Shown here: piece after piece, positions 38,411 to 47,505 of the stretch
Numbering within the stretch: position 1 is the first letter of the stretch
Layout of the letters: every line of letters begins with the position of its first letter
Assembly: GCA_947478845.1 (NCBI GenBank)
Contig: CANJXC010000002.1
Location: forward strand, 1 to 64,000
Direction of reading: 5' to 3'
Origin: Spirochaetales bacterium
GTDB taxonomy: Bacteria > Spirochaetota > Spirochaetia > JABEVK01
Length of the DNA: 64,000 nt
Notes under the pieces: generated by a model
What the model saw: the letters and a program-made list of their open reading frames with translations, nothing else
The model's database searches: none
What the model was told of the DNA's origin: nothing
Program-made: the position numbers and the translations under genes

Positions 38411-38658
38411 CCTACAGACGCCGGGGCGCAAGTTGACCATTGCTCTTGAGAACCGTATTCTGATTCCTACTAGGGTTTCTCCCCTCGAAGTTGCAGAGCG
38501 GTTCGCCGTAAGGATACGGCTCATTCCCACCTAGTCCCTGAGTTCCTGCTTCCGCCCAACCCAAGTCCACAACTGAGGCAACGGCATGGCCGAGCGAGTG
38601 TCTCGGACGCACAATTCCTGCAAACCGACAAACCCTGCCGTCTCAAGGAGTCTCGCCC
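38411..38658. other. intergenic region before the ABC exporter
   Basis: No gene is seen in these 248 bases. The only structure noted is a small inverted repeat GCCGTA-AGGA-TACGGC (38505-38520). It may carry the promoter of the exporter operon, but no good -35/-10 pair was found. Confidence 0.4.
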
Positions 38659-40410
38659 ATGATCAAACTGTTTCGTTTCTTGAAACCCTACTGGTTTCTC
38701 GTTGTTCTCACCCTAGGCCTTGTCTTCCTCCAGTCGATGGCCGATCTCTACCTGCCCACTTTGATGTCGAGCATCATCAACGACGGCGTGATGAAAGGAA
38801 ACACCGATAAGATTCTTGAAATCGGGGCCTGGATGCTCGCCGTTACCGGGGGTGGAATGTTGGTTTCCATTGTCTCGAGTCTGTTGTCCTCGCGCGTAGC
38901 TCTCGGCATGGGGCGCGACATCCGCAGCCGCCTGTTCCGCAAGGTCACCAGCTTTTCGCTCGAAGAATACGACCACTTCGGTGCCGCCACGCTGATCACC
39001 CGCAACACCAACGACATTGTGCAGGTGGTGAACGTCACGGTGATGATTCTGCGCATGATGGTGGCCGCGCCGTTGATGATGGCTGGCGGTATCCTGATGG
39101 CCTACAGCGAAGACGCGGGCCTTACTTGGGTGCTCGGGGTGGCGGTTCCCGTGCTGCTGGTGCTGATTCTGGCGCTCGCGGGTAAAGCCTTGCCTCTATT
39201 CCAGGCCATGCAAAAACGCATCGACCGCATCAACCTGGTGCTCCGCGAAAAACTGACCGGCATCCGGGTGATCCGGGCCTTCGGGCGGGAACAACGGGAG
39301 GCCGAGCGCTTCGGGCAAGCCAACGAGGAACTCACCGATACCTACATCAAGGTCAACGTCATCATGGCCTTCATGATGCCGGGCATCATGCTCATTATGA
39401 GCTGCACCCAACTGGCAATTCTGTGGTTTGGCATCATCCGAATCGACGCCGGCGACATGCAGATCGGCTCGCTCATGGCCTTCACCCAGTACGCGGTGCA
39501 GATTCTGATGAGCCTGATGATGGTGAGCATGGTGTTCATCATGGTGCCGCGGGCCTCATCGGCGGCTAAACGCCTCAATGAAGTGCTTGCCGTCGACCCA
39601 ACCATCAACGACCCCGGCGCAAACGCTGACGCGGTAGCGCCCGCAGTGTTGGGCGAATCTGCCGCAAAAGGTACGGTTGAGTTCCGCAACGTGAGCTTCC
39701 GCTACCATGGGGCCGAACAAAACGCCCTGGAAAACCTGAGCTTTGTGGCGCAACCTGGTCAGGTTACTGCCATCATCGGTTCTACCGGAGCCGGAAAGAC
39801 CAGCCTTCTCAACCTGATTCCTCGTTTCTACGATGTTGCTGAAGGGCAGGTCTTGGTTGGCGGCGTGGATGTGAAGGCTCAGACCCAAGCCGACTTGCGC
39901 GGCAAACTGGGCTACATCCCCCAAAAGGCTCTTTTGTTCACCGGCACGATAGAAGACAACCTGCGCCAGGGCAAAGCCGACGCTAGCGAAACTGAACTGG
40001 CCACCGCCCTCCGAGTGGCCCAAGCGCAAGAGTTTGTGACCGAAATGGAGGGGGGGCTCCAACACACCTTGGCGCAAGGCGGCACCAACGTGTCGGGTGG
40101 CCAGAAACAGCGGCTTTCGATAGCCCGTGCGCTGGTTCGACGGCCCGAGGTGTATCTTTTTGACGACAGCTTCTCCGCCCTCGATTACCGCACCGACCGC
40201 GATTTAAGAACGGCCCTCAAGGCCGAGACTAAGGACGCTACAGTACTGCTGGTTGCCCAGCGGGTGGGAACCATCCGCGATGCCGACCAGATTCTTGTCC
40301 TCGACGAAGGGAAATTGGTGGGCCAAGGTACCCATAACCAGTTGCTGGATAACTGCCCCACCTATCAGGAAATAGTGGCTTCCCAACTGAGCCAGGAGGA
40401 AGCCCGATGA
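38659..40410 (+). CDS. heterodimeric ABC exporter subunit A (degenerate nucleotide site)
   Basis: A 583-residue membrane-plus-ATPase half-transporter. The six helices span about 10-300. Walker A is GSTGAGKTSLLNLI, the signature is NVSGGQKQRLS, and Walker B is VYLFDDSFSALD, where the catalytic glutamate is an aspartate. In heterodimers such as TM287/288 and BmrCD one site is likewise degenerate. It overlaps the next gene by 4 bp. Multidrug, lipid or peptide export is typical; cargo unknown. AAGGAG precedes ATG 38659. Confidence 0.93.
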   Translation: MIKLFRFLKPYWFLVVLTLGLVFLQSMADLYLPTLMSSIINDGVMKGNTDKILEIGAWMLAVTGGGMLVSIVSSLLSSRVALGMGRDIRSRLFRKVTSFSLEEYDHFGAATLITRNTNDIVQVVNVTVMILRMMVAAPLMMAGGILMAYSEDAGLTWVLGVAVPVLLVLILALAGKALPLFQAMQKRIDRINLVLREKLTGIRVIRAFGREQREAERFGQANEELTDTYIKVNVIMAFMMPGIMLIMSCTQLAILWFGIIRIDAGDMQIGSLMAFTQYAVQILMSLMMVSMVFIMVPRASSAAKRLNEVLAVDPTINDPGANADAVAPAVLGESAAKGTVEFRNVSFRYHGAEQNALENLSFVAQPGQVTAIIGSTGAGKTSLLNLIPRFYDVAEGQVLVGGVDVKAQTQADLRGKLGYIPQKALLFTGTIEDNLRQGKADASETELATALRVAQAQEFVTEMEGGLQHTLAQGGTNVSGGQKQRLSIARALVRRPEVYLFDDSFSALDYRTDRDLRTALKAETKDATVLLVAQRVGTIRDADQILVLDEGKLVGQGTHNQLLDNCPTYQEIVASQLSQEEAR

Positions 40411-42620
40411 GCGACCACAACCGAAATGCCATACCGCCCCGCGCTCCGATGCGCTCTGGCGGACCCATGGGAGGAGGCGGCCCGATGGGCGCCATGGGGC
40501 GAGCTGTGGAGAAACCCAAAAACTTCCGCGAGACCTTTCAGCGCCTCCTTGGCCGCCTGAAGCCGTTTCAGGTGCGTCTCACCGCTGTTTTCGCACTTGC
40601 CATTTTGAGCACCCTGTTCACTATCGGGGCTCCGCAGGTGGTCCGCGAGGCGATGAACAAAATGCAGGACTCGTTCATGGCAAAGGCTGTGCTCACCAAA
40701 ATGGAGGCCCTCCAGCTTCAGCTCAAAAGCAACATGACCAACACGACCCCGGCCAAGATGCCCAGCTCTGCCCAACTCAAGGCCATCAAGGAGTTTATGG
40801 CCCTTCCTCTGTTGAAGGACGTCACCGACAGCGCCGAGAAGGCCCGCCTGACCCGCGTCATGCTCGATTCTCTGGCCCAGCTCAAAGACCTCCTTCCTGC
40901 CTCGGCCGACGGTAAGACCCCCGACGCAAAAACCGGCGGGATGTCGTTTACCCAGCAGCAGGTCGACGACACCATGAGGGCCATTGGAGCCACCGGCGGT
41001 CACTTTGACTTCGCCTACCTCGGGATTCTGGTGGGTCTGTTGGCAGCGCTCTACCTGATCAGCGCCCTGTTTACTCTGAGCATGCAGCTGGTGATGGCCG
41101 GTGTGGCGCAGAATCTGGTGTCGAAAATGCGCATCGAAGTGAATGCCAAACTCGACCGCCTGCCTTTGAAGTTTTTCGACAGCCGTACCCACGGCGAAGT
41201 TCTTAGCCGCGTCACCAACGACATCGACACCATAGCCAATACCCTGCAGCAGAGCCTGACCCAGATCATCACCTCGGTGATCAGCATCATCGGTTACATC
41301 ATCATGATGCTCACCATCAGCTGGTCGCTCACGCTGTTTGTATTGGCCACCCTGCCGCTCTATGTCGTGGCCACGGTGGTGATTGCCAAAAACTCGCAGA
41401 AGTATTTCGCAGCCCAGCAGAAGGAACTTGGCAACCTCTCGAGTCATGTCGAGGAAATGTACACCGGCCACAAAGTGGTGAAGGCCTTCGGGCGAGAGCA
41501 GGATTCGATCGACCATTTTGAAGCCGTCAATAACCGCCTCTACGACTCAGGCTGGAAGGCGCAGTTCATTTCTGGGGTGATGTTCCCGGCCATGAACTTC
41601 GTCAGTAACCTCGGCTACGTGCTGATTTCTGTGGTCGGTGGCATGGGTATCACCCAGAATTGGCTCAAAATTGGCGACATTACGGCCTTCATCCAGTACG
41701 CCCGTAACTTCACCATGCCCATCGTGCAGACGGCCAACATCGCCAACATCATCCAGTCGACGGTGGCCTGCGCCGAGCGCGTGTTTGAAATCCTCGACGA
41801 GGTCGAAGAAGATCAGCAGCCTGGGTTGGAGTTTTCGCACAAAACTTCCCAACCTAGCGGCGCGCAGCGGAGTCTGGTCCGGGATTCGGTGGTCCTCGAG
41901 CACATGAGTTTCCGCTACAAGGCCGAGGAACCGCTCATCGAAGACATGAACCTCAGGGTGGAGCCAGGGCACACGGTGGCTATTGTAGGCCCCACCGGAG
42001 CCGGTAAGACCACGCTGGTCAACCTCCTCATGCGGTTTTACGAACTCGACTCCGGTAAAATCCTGCTTGGGGGGAAGGATGTGCACGAGCTGCGTCGCAC
42101 CGAACTGCGCCAGCATTTTGGCATGGTGCTGCAGGACACCTGGCTGTTTGAGGGCACCATCCACGACAACATCGCCTACGGCAAACTGGGCGCTACCGAG
42201 GCGCAGATTGTCGCCGCCGCGCAGGCTGCCCACGCCGACCACTTTATACGCACCCTTCCCGAGGGGTACAAAACGGTGCTCAGCGAAGAGGCCAGCAACC
42301 TCAGCCAGGGCCAGAAGCAGTTGCTCACCATTGCCCGCGCCATTTTGGCCGACCCAGACATTCTCATCCTCGACGAGGCCACCAGCTCGGTCGACACTCG
42401 CACCGAGGTGCTGATCCGCAAGGCCATGGAAACCCTAATGGCTGAGCGCACCAGTTTCGTCATCGCCCACCGCTTGAGCACCATACGCGATGCGGAACTG
42501 ATACTGGTGATGGATAAGGGCCGCATCGTGGAGCAGGGCACTCACGAAGGCCTGCTTGCGCAAGAGGGCTTCTACGCCCAGTTGTATCGAAGCCAGTTTG
42601 CAGCCCCAGCGGAAGCGTAG
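40407..42620 (+). CDS. heterodimeric ABC exporter subunit B with external insertion
   Basis: A 737-residue partner subunit. Unusual is a disordered Met/Gly/Pro-rich N-terminus (RSGGPMGGGGPMGAMG) and an insertion of about 110 residues between helices 1 and 2 (about 85-195, including QLQLKSNMTNTTPAKM), which would lie outside the membrane. Walker A is GPTGAGKTTLVNLL, signature NLSQGQKQ, and Walker B ILILDEATSSVD with the catalytic glutamate, so this subunit holds the active ATPase site. It overlaps the upstream stop (ATGA). Confidence 0.93.
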   Translation: MSDHNRNAIPPRAPMRSGGPMGGGGPMGAMGRAVEKPKNFRETFQRLLGRLKPFQVRLTAVFALAILSTLFTIGAPQVVREAMNKMQDSFMAKAVLTKMEALQLQLKSNMTNTTPAKMPSSAQLKAIKEFMALPLLKDVTDSAEKARLTRVMLDSLAQLKDLLPASADGKTPDAKTGGMSFTQQQVDDTMRAIGATGGHFDFAYLGILVGLLAALYLISALFTLSMQLVMAGVAQNLVSKMRIEVNAKLDRLPLKFFDSRTHGEVLSRVTNDIDTIANTLQQSLTQIITSVISIIGYIIMMLTISWSLTLFVLATLPLYVVATVVIAKNSQKYFAAQQKELGNLSSHVEEMYTGHKVVKAFGREQDSIDHFEAVNNRLYDSGWKAQFISGVMFPAMNFVSNLGYVLISVVGGMGITQNWLKIGDITAFIQYARNFTMPIVQTANIANIIQSTVACAERVFEILDEVEEDQQPGLEFSHKTSQPSGAQRSLVRDSVVLEHMSFRYKAEEPLIEDMNLRVEPGHTVAIVGPTGAGKTTLVNLLMRFYELDSGKILLGGKDVHELRRTELRQHFGMVLQDTWLFEGTIHDNIAYGKLGATEAQIVAAAQAAHADHFIRTLPEGYKTVLSEEASNLSQGQKQLLTIARAILADPDILILDEATSSVDTRTEVLIRKAMETLMAERTSFVIAHRLSTIRDAELILVMDKGRIVEQGTHEGLLAQEGFYAQLYRSQFAAPAEA

Positions 42621-42658
42621 GGGCGTGTCCGCTGGACCTCGCCCAGGGGGGCTCTCGC

Positions 42659-42769
42659 CTGCCGGGCGGAACGGGCCCCAGCGACGGCGGGACAGCGCTG
42701 CGGAGCGGACTACCTTCGGGGCGTATGCTCCTACGCGCTGTCCCGCCTGCGTCCCGTTCCGCCCGGCAG
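42659..42769. repeat. long hairpin-forming inverted repeat
   Basis: CTGCCGGGCGGAACGGG (42659-42675) is exactly complementary to 42753-42769. Nested inside, GGCGGGACAGCGC (42686-42698) is exactly complementary to 42735-42747, and GGAGC/GCTCC pair around the tip. The total is 30 paired bases plus a small apical stem. It lies 39 bp after the ABC exporter stop, and may end transcription or be an intergenic REP-like element; no T-run follows. Confidence 0.7.
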
Positions 42770-42877
42770 ATGCTGATCGATTTGCGCGAAGTCCAGAGGT
42801 CGGTCCCTTGCGGGGGGTGAATGGGCACCTCACGCGGAGGGGGCGTTGTACACGGGTACGACTGTCCATCGCCCCCT
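42701..42877. repeat. duplicated intergenic element, copy 1
   Basis: This copy has a left block with CTACCTTCGG (42710-42719) and CCTGCGTCCC (42746-42755), and a right block of 80 bases (42798-42877) beginning GGTCGGTCCCTTG. The right block ends in a GGGGGCG...CGCCCCC hairpin that encloses GTACACGGGTAC. Copy 2 has the same blocks in the same order and spacing. The left block overlaps the distal half of the long hairpin. Confidence 0.65.
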
Positions 42878-42932
42878 CCCACTGCAAGGCTTGTAGGCCA
42901 GAGCCTTCGGGCCGATTGTAACAAATCTGTGC
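42878..42932. other. spacer between element copies
   Basis: A short non-coding spacer, with no feature seen beyond a fragment GAGCCTTCGGGC that forms a weak hairpin. Confidence 0.3.
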
Positions 42933-43119
42933 GGGCGGTCCCTTGCGGGGTGGGCTACCTTCGGAGCGTAATGTCCGTCTCGGCCGTCTTCCTGCGTCCC
43001 ACTCGACATGCCTCAGGGATTGCAAAGAGCCAGGCTGGACGGTCGGTCCCTTGCTGGGGGTGAATGGGACTTCACGCGGAGGGGGCGTTGTACACGGGTA
43101 CGACTGTCCATCGCCCCCT
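42933..43119. repeat. duplicated intergenic element, copy 2
   Basis: An 18-base start of the right block (GGGCGGTCCCTTGCGGGG at 42933-42950) leads into the left block, with CTACCTTCGG at 42955-42964 and CCTGCGTCCC at 42991-43000. These are 36 bases apart, the same as in copy 1. The right block follows at 43041-43119 and differs from copy 1 at only a handful of positions over about 80 bases. The middle is diverged, so the ends are selected or recently converted. It ends 35 bp before the AAA+ gene. Confidence 0.65.
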
Positions 43120-43154
43120 AGCTCCGCCAACGGCCTGAGGCTATTCTAAAGCCC

Positions 43155-44873
43155 ATGAAACTCGACCAATGGAAGAAGAAACTTGGCGCCCTCGACCCCT
43201 CCCTGGGAGGTGACCGCCGAGAAGCTGTGCTGGTGCGGTTGGAGCAATTGGCCGTCAGCGACAGCGCAGCGGTGGAGTCGGCCTCTTGGGGTGGGCTGGG
43301 AACTTCGGCCTGGTCGGAAAGCGGGCTGCTTCTTCAGGTAGAGGGCAATTTGTGCTTTGTGGCCCCGGCCCCCGGTCCGCTGAGGGTGTGGTCGCTTCGT
43401 AGCCTTTCGGTGGCACCTGCCTTGCCGTTGGCTCCGGGCTGCACCTGGGCGGGAGAGGGGCGGGCCTACACTTTGGAGGCCTCGGTTGCAGAGCCTCGAG
43501 TCACGGCGTCAACCAAACCAAACGCGTCTGGGGCCGGGCCCTACCCCTTGGTGAGGGTGAGCCGGCAAATGGTCGAAACCGTGGTGGCGGAGTTCGAAGC
43601 CCTCCAATCGGACCTCTGGGGCTTGGCTGCAGTTTGCTTCGACCAACTAGGGTTGGCCACTCCTGACCGGCGGGCACAGGCTGCTCTCACCCTCCTTCCC
43701 TTCCTGCCCGATGCTGGGCCGGGTCCCGACGGCATGAAACGCTTTTATCGCGGCGAAGTGCTCGACGCCGAACAACGGCAAACTCTCGAGGCTTGGATGC
43801 CGCTGCTGGAAACCAAGCTCTCAACGCTACGTTTGGCGTCTTGGGGGCAGGGTCTAGCCAAGCTCAAGGCACAAGACCAGCAGGACGGCCGGGTGCGTTT
43901 TCCCAAGGCGGCCGAAGCCTTCCTGCAGTGGGCCGATGTGTTCGCCGGCGCTGAAGGGACGGAGTTTCTGAAGGCCCTCAATCGCCGCATTTTCGACCCC
44001 CAAGGCGCACCCACGGACTCTGCAGCCGCGATAGCTCTGGAATCTCCTGTTGCTAGCGGTGAGGAAGCCTTACTCGCGGCCCTGGCCAAGCTTGACACCC
44101 TCACGGGAATGGAACCCATCAAAGACCAAGTAAAAAGCCTTTCCAACCTCATGCGTGTGCACGACCGACGGGAGGAATTGGGCCTGAAGGTGCCCCGCAT
44201 CAGCCTCCATGCGGTGTTCACGGGCGGGCCAGGGACGGGCAAAACCACTGTTGCCAGGCTATTGGGCGAAATCTTTGCGGCTCAGGGCTTCCTCAAAAAA
44301 GGCCATCTGGTGGAGACCGACCGTGCCAGCCTGGTGGCAGGTTTCGTAGGGCAGACAGCGGGCAAAGTGGACGAGGCGGTGTCGAGGGCCCTCGACGGGG
44401 TGCTGTTCATCGACGAGGCCTATTCGCTAGTTCCCCAGGACGCAGGAAACGACTTCGGCCAGGAGGCCGTCGACACCCTACTCAAGCGCATGGAAGACTA
44501 CCGCGACCGTCTGGTGGTTGTTGTAGCCGGCTATCCGGAAAAGATGCTCCGCTTCCTCGACTCAAACCCAGGATTGGCTAGCCGTTTCGGGCGGCGTTTT
44601 GTCTTCGATGATTTTTCCCCTGCGGAGCTGGAGCAAATCTTTCTGCGCTTCACCGGCGAAACGGGCATGAGTCTCACCGATTCGGCCCTCGGACGTTTGC
44701 GGGTGTACCTTACCGCCGTGTGGCAAAACCGCGACACCCATTTTGGCAACGGCCGGTTGGTGCGCAACCTGTTCGAGCAAACCCTTGAGAAGCAGGCCAA
44801 CCGTCTCGCTCCCCTTGCTGAACTGAGCGCCGAGTTGCTTTCAACCATTGAACCCGACGACCTGCCCGGCTAA
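43155..44873 (+). CDS. CbbX/SpoVK-like AAA+ ATPase with novel N-terminal domain
   Basis: A 572-residue protein. Residues about 315-570 form a CbbX/SpoVK-type AAA+ module: LTGMEPIKDQVKSL, Walker A GGPGTGKTT (about 357-365), the pore segment DRASLVAGFVGQTAGKVD, Walker B VLFIDEAYSL (about 415), sensor VVVVAGYPEKM and arginine finger region FGRRFVFDDF. The first 310 residues have no family I recognise and are rich in Leu, Ala and Gly. CbbX remodels Rubisco, but no Rubisco genes are here, so another substrate is likely. It stands alone, following the duplicated element. Confidence 0.8.
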   Translation: MKLDQWKKKLGALDPSLGGDRREAVLVRLEQLAVSDSAAVESASWGGLGTSAWSESGLLLQVEGNLCFVAPAPGPLRVWSLRSLSVAPALPLAPGCTWAGEGRAYTLEASVAEPRVTASTKPNASGAGPYPLVRVSRQMVETVVAEFEALQSDLWGLAAVCFDQLGLATPDRRAQAALTLLPFLPDAGPGPDGMKRFYRGEVLDAEQRQTLEAWMPLLETKLSTLRLASWGQGLAKLKAQDQQDGRVRFPKAAEAFLQWADVFAGAEGTEFLKALNRRIFDPQGAPTDSAAAIALESPVASGEEALLAALAKLDTLTGMEPIKDQVKSLSNLMRVHDRREELGLKVPRISLHAVFTGGPGTGKTTVARLLGEIFAAQGFLKKGHLVETDRASLVAGFVGQTAGKVDEAVSRALDGVLFIDEAYSLVPQDAGNDFGQEAVDTLLKRMEDYRDRLVVVVAGYPEKMLRFLDSNPGLASRFGRRFVFDDFSPAELEQIFLRFTGETGMSLTDSALGRLRVYLTAVWQNRDTHFGNGRLVRNLFEQTLEKQANRLAPLAELSAELLSTIEPDDLPG

Positions 44874-44877
44874 ACCC

Positions 44878-46122
44878 TTAGTCCACCCCATGAGGCTGAA
44901 ACAAGGCTGGATGCCAGCGCAGGGCCACCAGCCAGATCAGGGAGTTGATTCCGTAGGCCACGGTGGTGAGCCAGAAGACCGTGCTTGGGAGCCCGTAAGT
45001 CTGGCCAAACCAACCAACGGCGAGCGACAGCACTGCCGTTGAAGCCCCGTGGACCAGACTGAACAAGAACCCGAAGGCCGACGAGCGCACCTGAGGCTTT
45101 ACGGCAGCACTGAGCAAGGGCATCACCGAGCCGGGGTTTCCCACCGCGGAGAGGAGCCCAAAGGCAAAAAAAAGTGGGTAAAAAGCCCAATGGGGCCAGG
45201 GCAGTTGAAGGCAAACGTAGCTCATCGCGGCAAACCCAACCAGGTAGATGAGCATCAGCCTTACTCGCCCCAAGGGGCCCTGCCGTGCCTGAGCAAAGTC
45301 ACCCAGCCAGCCACCCAGCAGGGAACTGCCGATGTAGCCACAGACAAAAACCGCCAGCACATAGGTCCCCTCGGCATTGCTGAACCCGCGCACGTCCACG
45401 AGGTAGGTGACGGCGAACGAGACCATCACCGGGCTGGTCGTAAAAATCAGGCTCAGGGCGAGGAACCATAAAGTCCGATTGCCCATCAGCTCCCGCAGGT
45501 CGGCCAGATGGACGCGATCGGTTTGTACCAGGCCGTCTGTTGCACCCCTTCCGGGGTCGCGGAACAAAATCAAGATTAAAACGCCGCTAAACATGCTCAG
45601 TCCGCCCAGCAGGAACATGGCCAGCCGCCAGCCATCGGGCGACTTCGAAAGAAGGCCGACGACCGGAGCCAGAACGACAAACCCCAAGCCTCCTATGGCC
45701 CGCAGAGCTCCAAAGGCTTTTCCCCGTTCTCGTTCTGGAAAAAGGTCGGCGGTGATCGAAGAGGCAAGGGGTTCGGCAGCCACCGTTCCTACCGAACCCA
45801 AGGCATAGAGCAACAGCAACTGTGTTTCGTTTTGGGCCAGACCAGCCAGCACGGTGAAAATACCCCACACGCCGGTGACGAGGAACATCAGGGCTTTTCG
45901 GCTCCAGCGGTCTGCCGCCATCGACCAAAGTGGACCAAACACCATGCGTGAAACTTTTCCGATGGCACTAAAAACGCCTAGGGCTTCCAGATTAAGGTGA
46001 AGGGCGGCCCTTATGGCGGGAAACAACGCATTCACCAAACCCGTCTCGGCCGTATCGACCATGTTGGCCAGCGCCAGTACCAGCAAGTTCTGCCACCGAC
46101 GTCCGGGTTTTGGGGAAGACAT
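44878..46122 (-). CDS. MFS transporter
   Basis: A 414-residue 12-helix carrier. The helix 2-3 loop motif reads GPLWSMAADRWSRKALMFL, and the mirrored helix 8-9 motif is GGWLGDFAQARQGPLGRVR. The family resembles sugar-phosphate/anion:proton or drug antiporters; the substrate cannot be judged from sequence. Its 3' end lies 4 bp from the convergent AAA+ gene; it diverges from gluQ by 28 bp. Confidence 0.85.
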   Translation of the reverse strand: MSSPKPGRRWQNLLVLALANMVDTAETGLVNALFPAIRAALHLNLEALGVFSAIGKVSRMVFGPLWSMAADRWSRKALMFLVTGVWGIFTVLAGLAQNETQLLLLYALGSVGTVAAEPLASSITADLFPERERGKAFGALRAIGGLGFVVLAPVVGLLSKSPDGWRLAMFLLGGLSMFSGVLILILFRDPGRGATDGLVQTDRVHLADLRELMGNRTLWFLALSLIFTTSPVMVSFAVTYLVDVRGFSNAEGTYVLAVFVCGYIGSSLLGGWLGDFAQARQGPLGRVRLMLIYLVGFAAMSYVCLQLPWPHWAFYPLFFAFGLLSAVGNPGSVMPLLSAAVKPQVRSSAFGFLFSLVHGASTAVLSLAVGWFGQTYGLPSTVFWLTTVAYGINSLIWLVALRWHPALFQPHGVD

Positions 46123-46150
46123 GCCTGTATTGTACCCCTAAACTAGCCAC

Positions 46151-47068
46151 ATGGACACAGGAAGATTTGCCCCCACCACGAGCGGACGGGCCCACCCAGG
46201 AACTCTTTTGGCAGGAGTTCTCGCTTGGTTGGATGCTCGCAGCCTTGGAGGCCGTTTTGTGTTGCGCCTCGAAGACATCGACCCCGGCGCCCAAGACCCC
46301 CGAATCCGGCAGGGACTGGTCGACGATCTGCACTGGTTTGGTCTGGAGTGGGACCAGTTGGTTTGGCAATCCGAAGGCCGAAGGGGTCACGAAGAGGCAC
46401 TCGAGACCCTCGCATCGCTAGGGTTGCTGTATGAGTGCGGGTGCTCCCGCAGGGTGGTTCAGGAGGCGGGAGTTCCCTCGGCTTCGGGGGGCTGGGTGTA
46501 CCCGGGCACCTGCCGAATGCGCCGGGTTCGCAATTGGAGGGCCTCGCGCCTAGGTTTAAGGGCCGATTTGACCGACCTTAAGGTGTCGGTTGCCGACGAA
46601 ACGGGGACAGACCTCTCCCAAGTTCTGGGCACGGCGATGGGGGACCCACTGGTTCGTCGCCCTGACGGGGGTGCCACCTACCAGTTGGCGGTCGTGGTCG
46701 ATGACGCCGCTGCGGGCGTCACACGGGTCGTTCGTGGCCGCGACATCGCCACCAGCACGGCCACTCAGGCAGCCCTCATCGATCTGCTGGGACTGAAAAG
46801 GCCAGTTTGGCGGCATCACCTGCTGCTGCTAGAAACTCAAGGCAAAAAGTTGGCCAAACTTCATCAGTCGGTGGCGGTGCCGCAGCTTCAGGATTTCTAC
46901 ACTCCGCAGGCCCTGCTTGGTTTCCTTGCCAAGGCGTGTGGCTTGCAATCGACCGCCCATCCGGTGGGTCTGCAACAGTTGCTGGCACAGTTTGCTTGGG
47001 CTCGGGTGGAATCTCAGGACGTGGTGGTCGCCTGGCAGTCAGGTGCCCTTGAGCTGTCGACTTCATAG
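46151..47068 (+). CDS. gluQ: glutamyl-Q tRNA(Asp) synthetase
   Basis: A 305-residue truncated GluRS-like enzyme lacking the anticodon-binding domain. It glutamylates queuosine at position 34 of tRNA(Asp). The HIGH-like motif is in RFAPTTSGRAHPGTL, the zinc ligands lie in YECGCSRRVV with a later YPGTC, and the KMSKS-like segment is GKKLAKLHQS. Length and order fit the family. Queuosine biosynthesis genes are not in the window. Confidence 0.9.
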   Translation: MDTGRFAPTTSGRAHPGTLLAGVLAWLDARSLGGRFVLRLEDIDPGAQDPRIRQGLVDDLHWFGLEWDQLVWQSEGRRGHEEALETLASLGLLYECGCSRRVVQEAGVPSASGGWVYPGTCRMRRVRNWRASRLGLRADLTDLKVSVADETGTDLSQVLGTAMGDPLVRRPDGGATYQLAVVVDDAAAGVTRVVRGRDIATSTATQAALIDLLGLKRPVWRHHLLLLETQGKKLAKLHQSVAVPQLQDFYTPQALLGFLAKACGLQSTAHPVGLQQLLAQFAWARVESQDVVVAWQSGALELSTS

Positions 47069-47085
47069 CTATAGAATGGCAATTT

Positions 47086-47505
47086 ATGGAGACTCTTGAA
47101 AACCGGGTGGCCGAAATTGAGGCCGAGTTTGAGCTCGTCGGTGAATGGAACGACCGCTACAGGCTCCTGGTCGACTGGGGCATCAGCTTAAAGGCCCTTC
47201 CCGAGGCCGAGCGTACCGAGACCTGTTTTGTCTCAGGGTGCTCGAGCCCCTTATGGCTCAAAGCCGGCGTGAACGAGGGGGTTTGCTCTGTGGGTGGCTT
47301 TAGCCCAGGAGTGCTTCCCAACGCCCTGGTGGCGCTACTGGTGCGCCTTTACGATGGTCTACCGGCCGAGGGCCTTGGCCCTGAAATCGACCTTTCCGAG
47401 CGCTTAGACTTAGGACGGCATTTGACACCTACCCGCGAGCTGACTTTCGGTCGCCTGCAGAAATTGGTTGCCCAAGCTCTTCGTTCTCCCGTGGTCGTTT
47501 CATGA
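47086..47505 (+). CDS. SufE/CsdE sulfur-acceptor protein
   Basis: A 139-residue SufE-family protein with the acceptor cysteine in CFVSGCSSPLWL. It takes sulfur from a cysteine desulfurase (CsdA or SufS) and passes it on. It overlaps the tcdA start by 4 bp, which matches the CsdE-CsdL pairing of enterobacteria. No desulfurase is in the window. Confidence 0.9.
   Translation: METLENRVAEIEAEFELVGEWNDRYRLLVDWGISLKALPEAERTETCFVSGCSSPLWLKAGVNEGVCSVGGFSPGVLPNALVALLVRLYDGLPAEGLGPEIDLSERLDLGRHLTPTRELTFGRLQKLVAQALRSPVVVS

Noticed and set aside
40365-41516. 383-codon minus-strand ORF opposite the ABC exporter genes
   Set aside because: It lies antisense to two clearly identified ABC exporter subunits and shows no protein family features.
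42701-43119. CRISPR array
   Set aside because: Only two copies exist, about 175 bases long with variable interiors and no regular spacer; no cas genes are nearby.
42435-43130. overlapping minus-strand ORFs across the intergenic repeats
   Set aside because: Their repetitive Pro/Arg-rich products arise from the hairpin and duplicated element; there is no start signal and the frame is kept open by composition.
43155-44873. Rubisco activase CbbX assignment
   Set aside because: The AAA+ domain fits the family but no Rubisco or Calvin-cycle genes are near and the N-terminal domain is foreign to CbbX.
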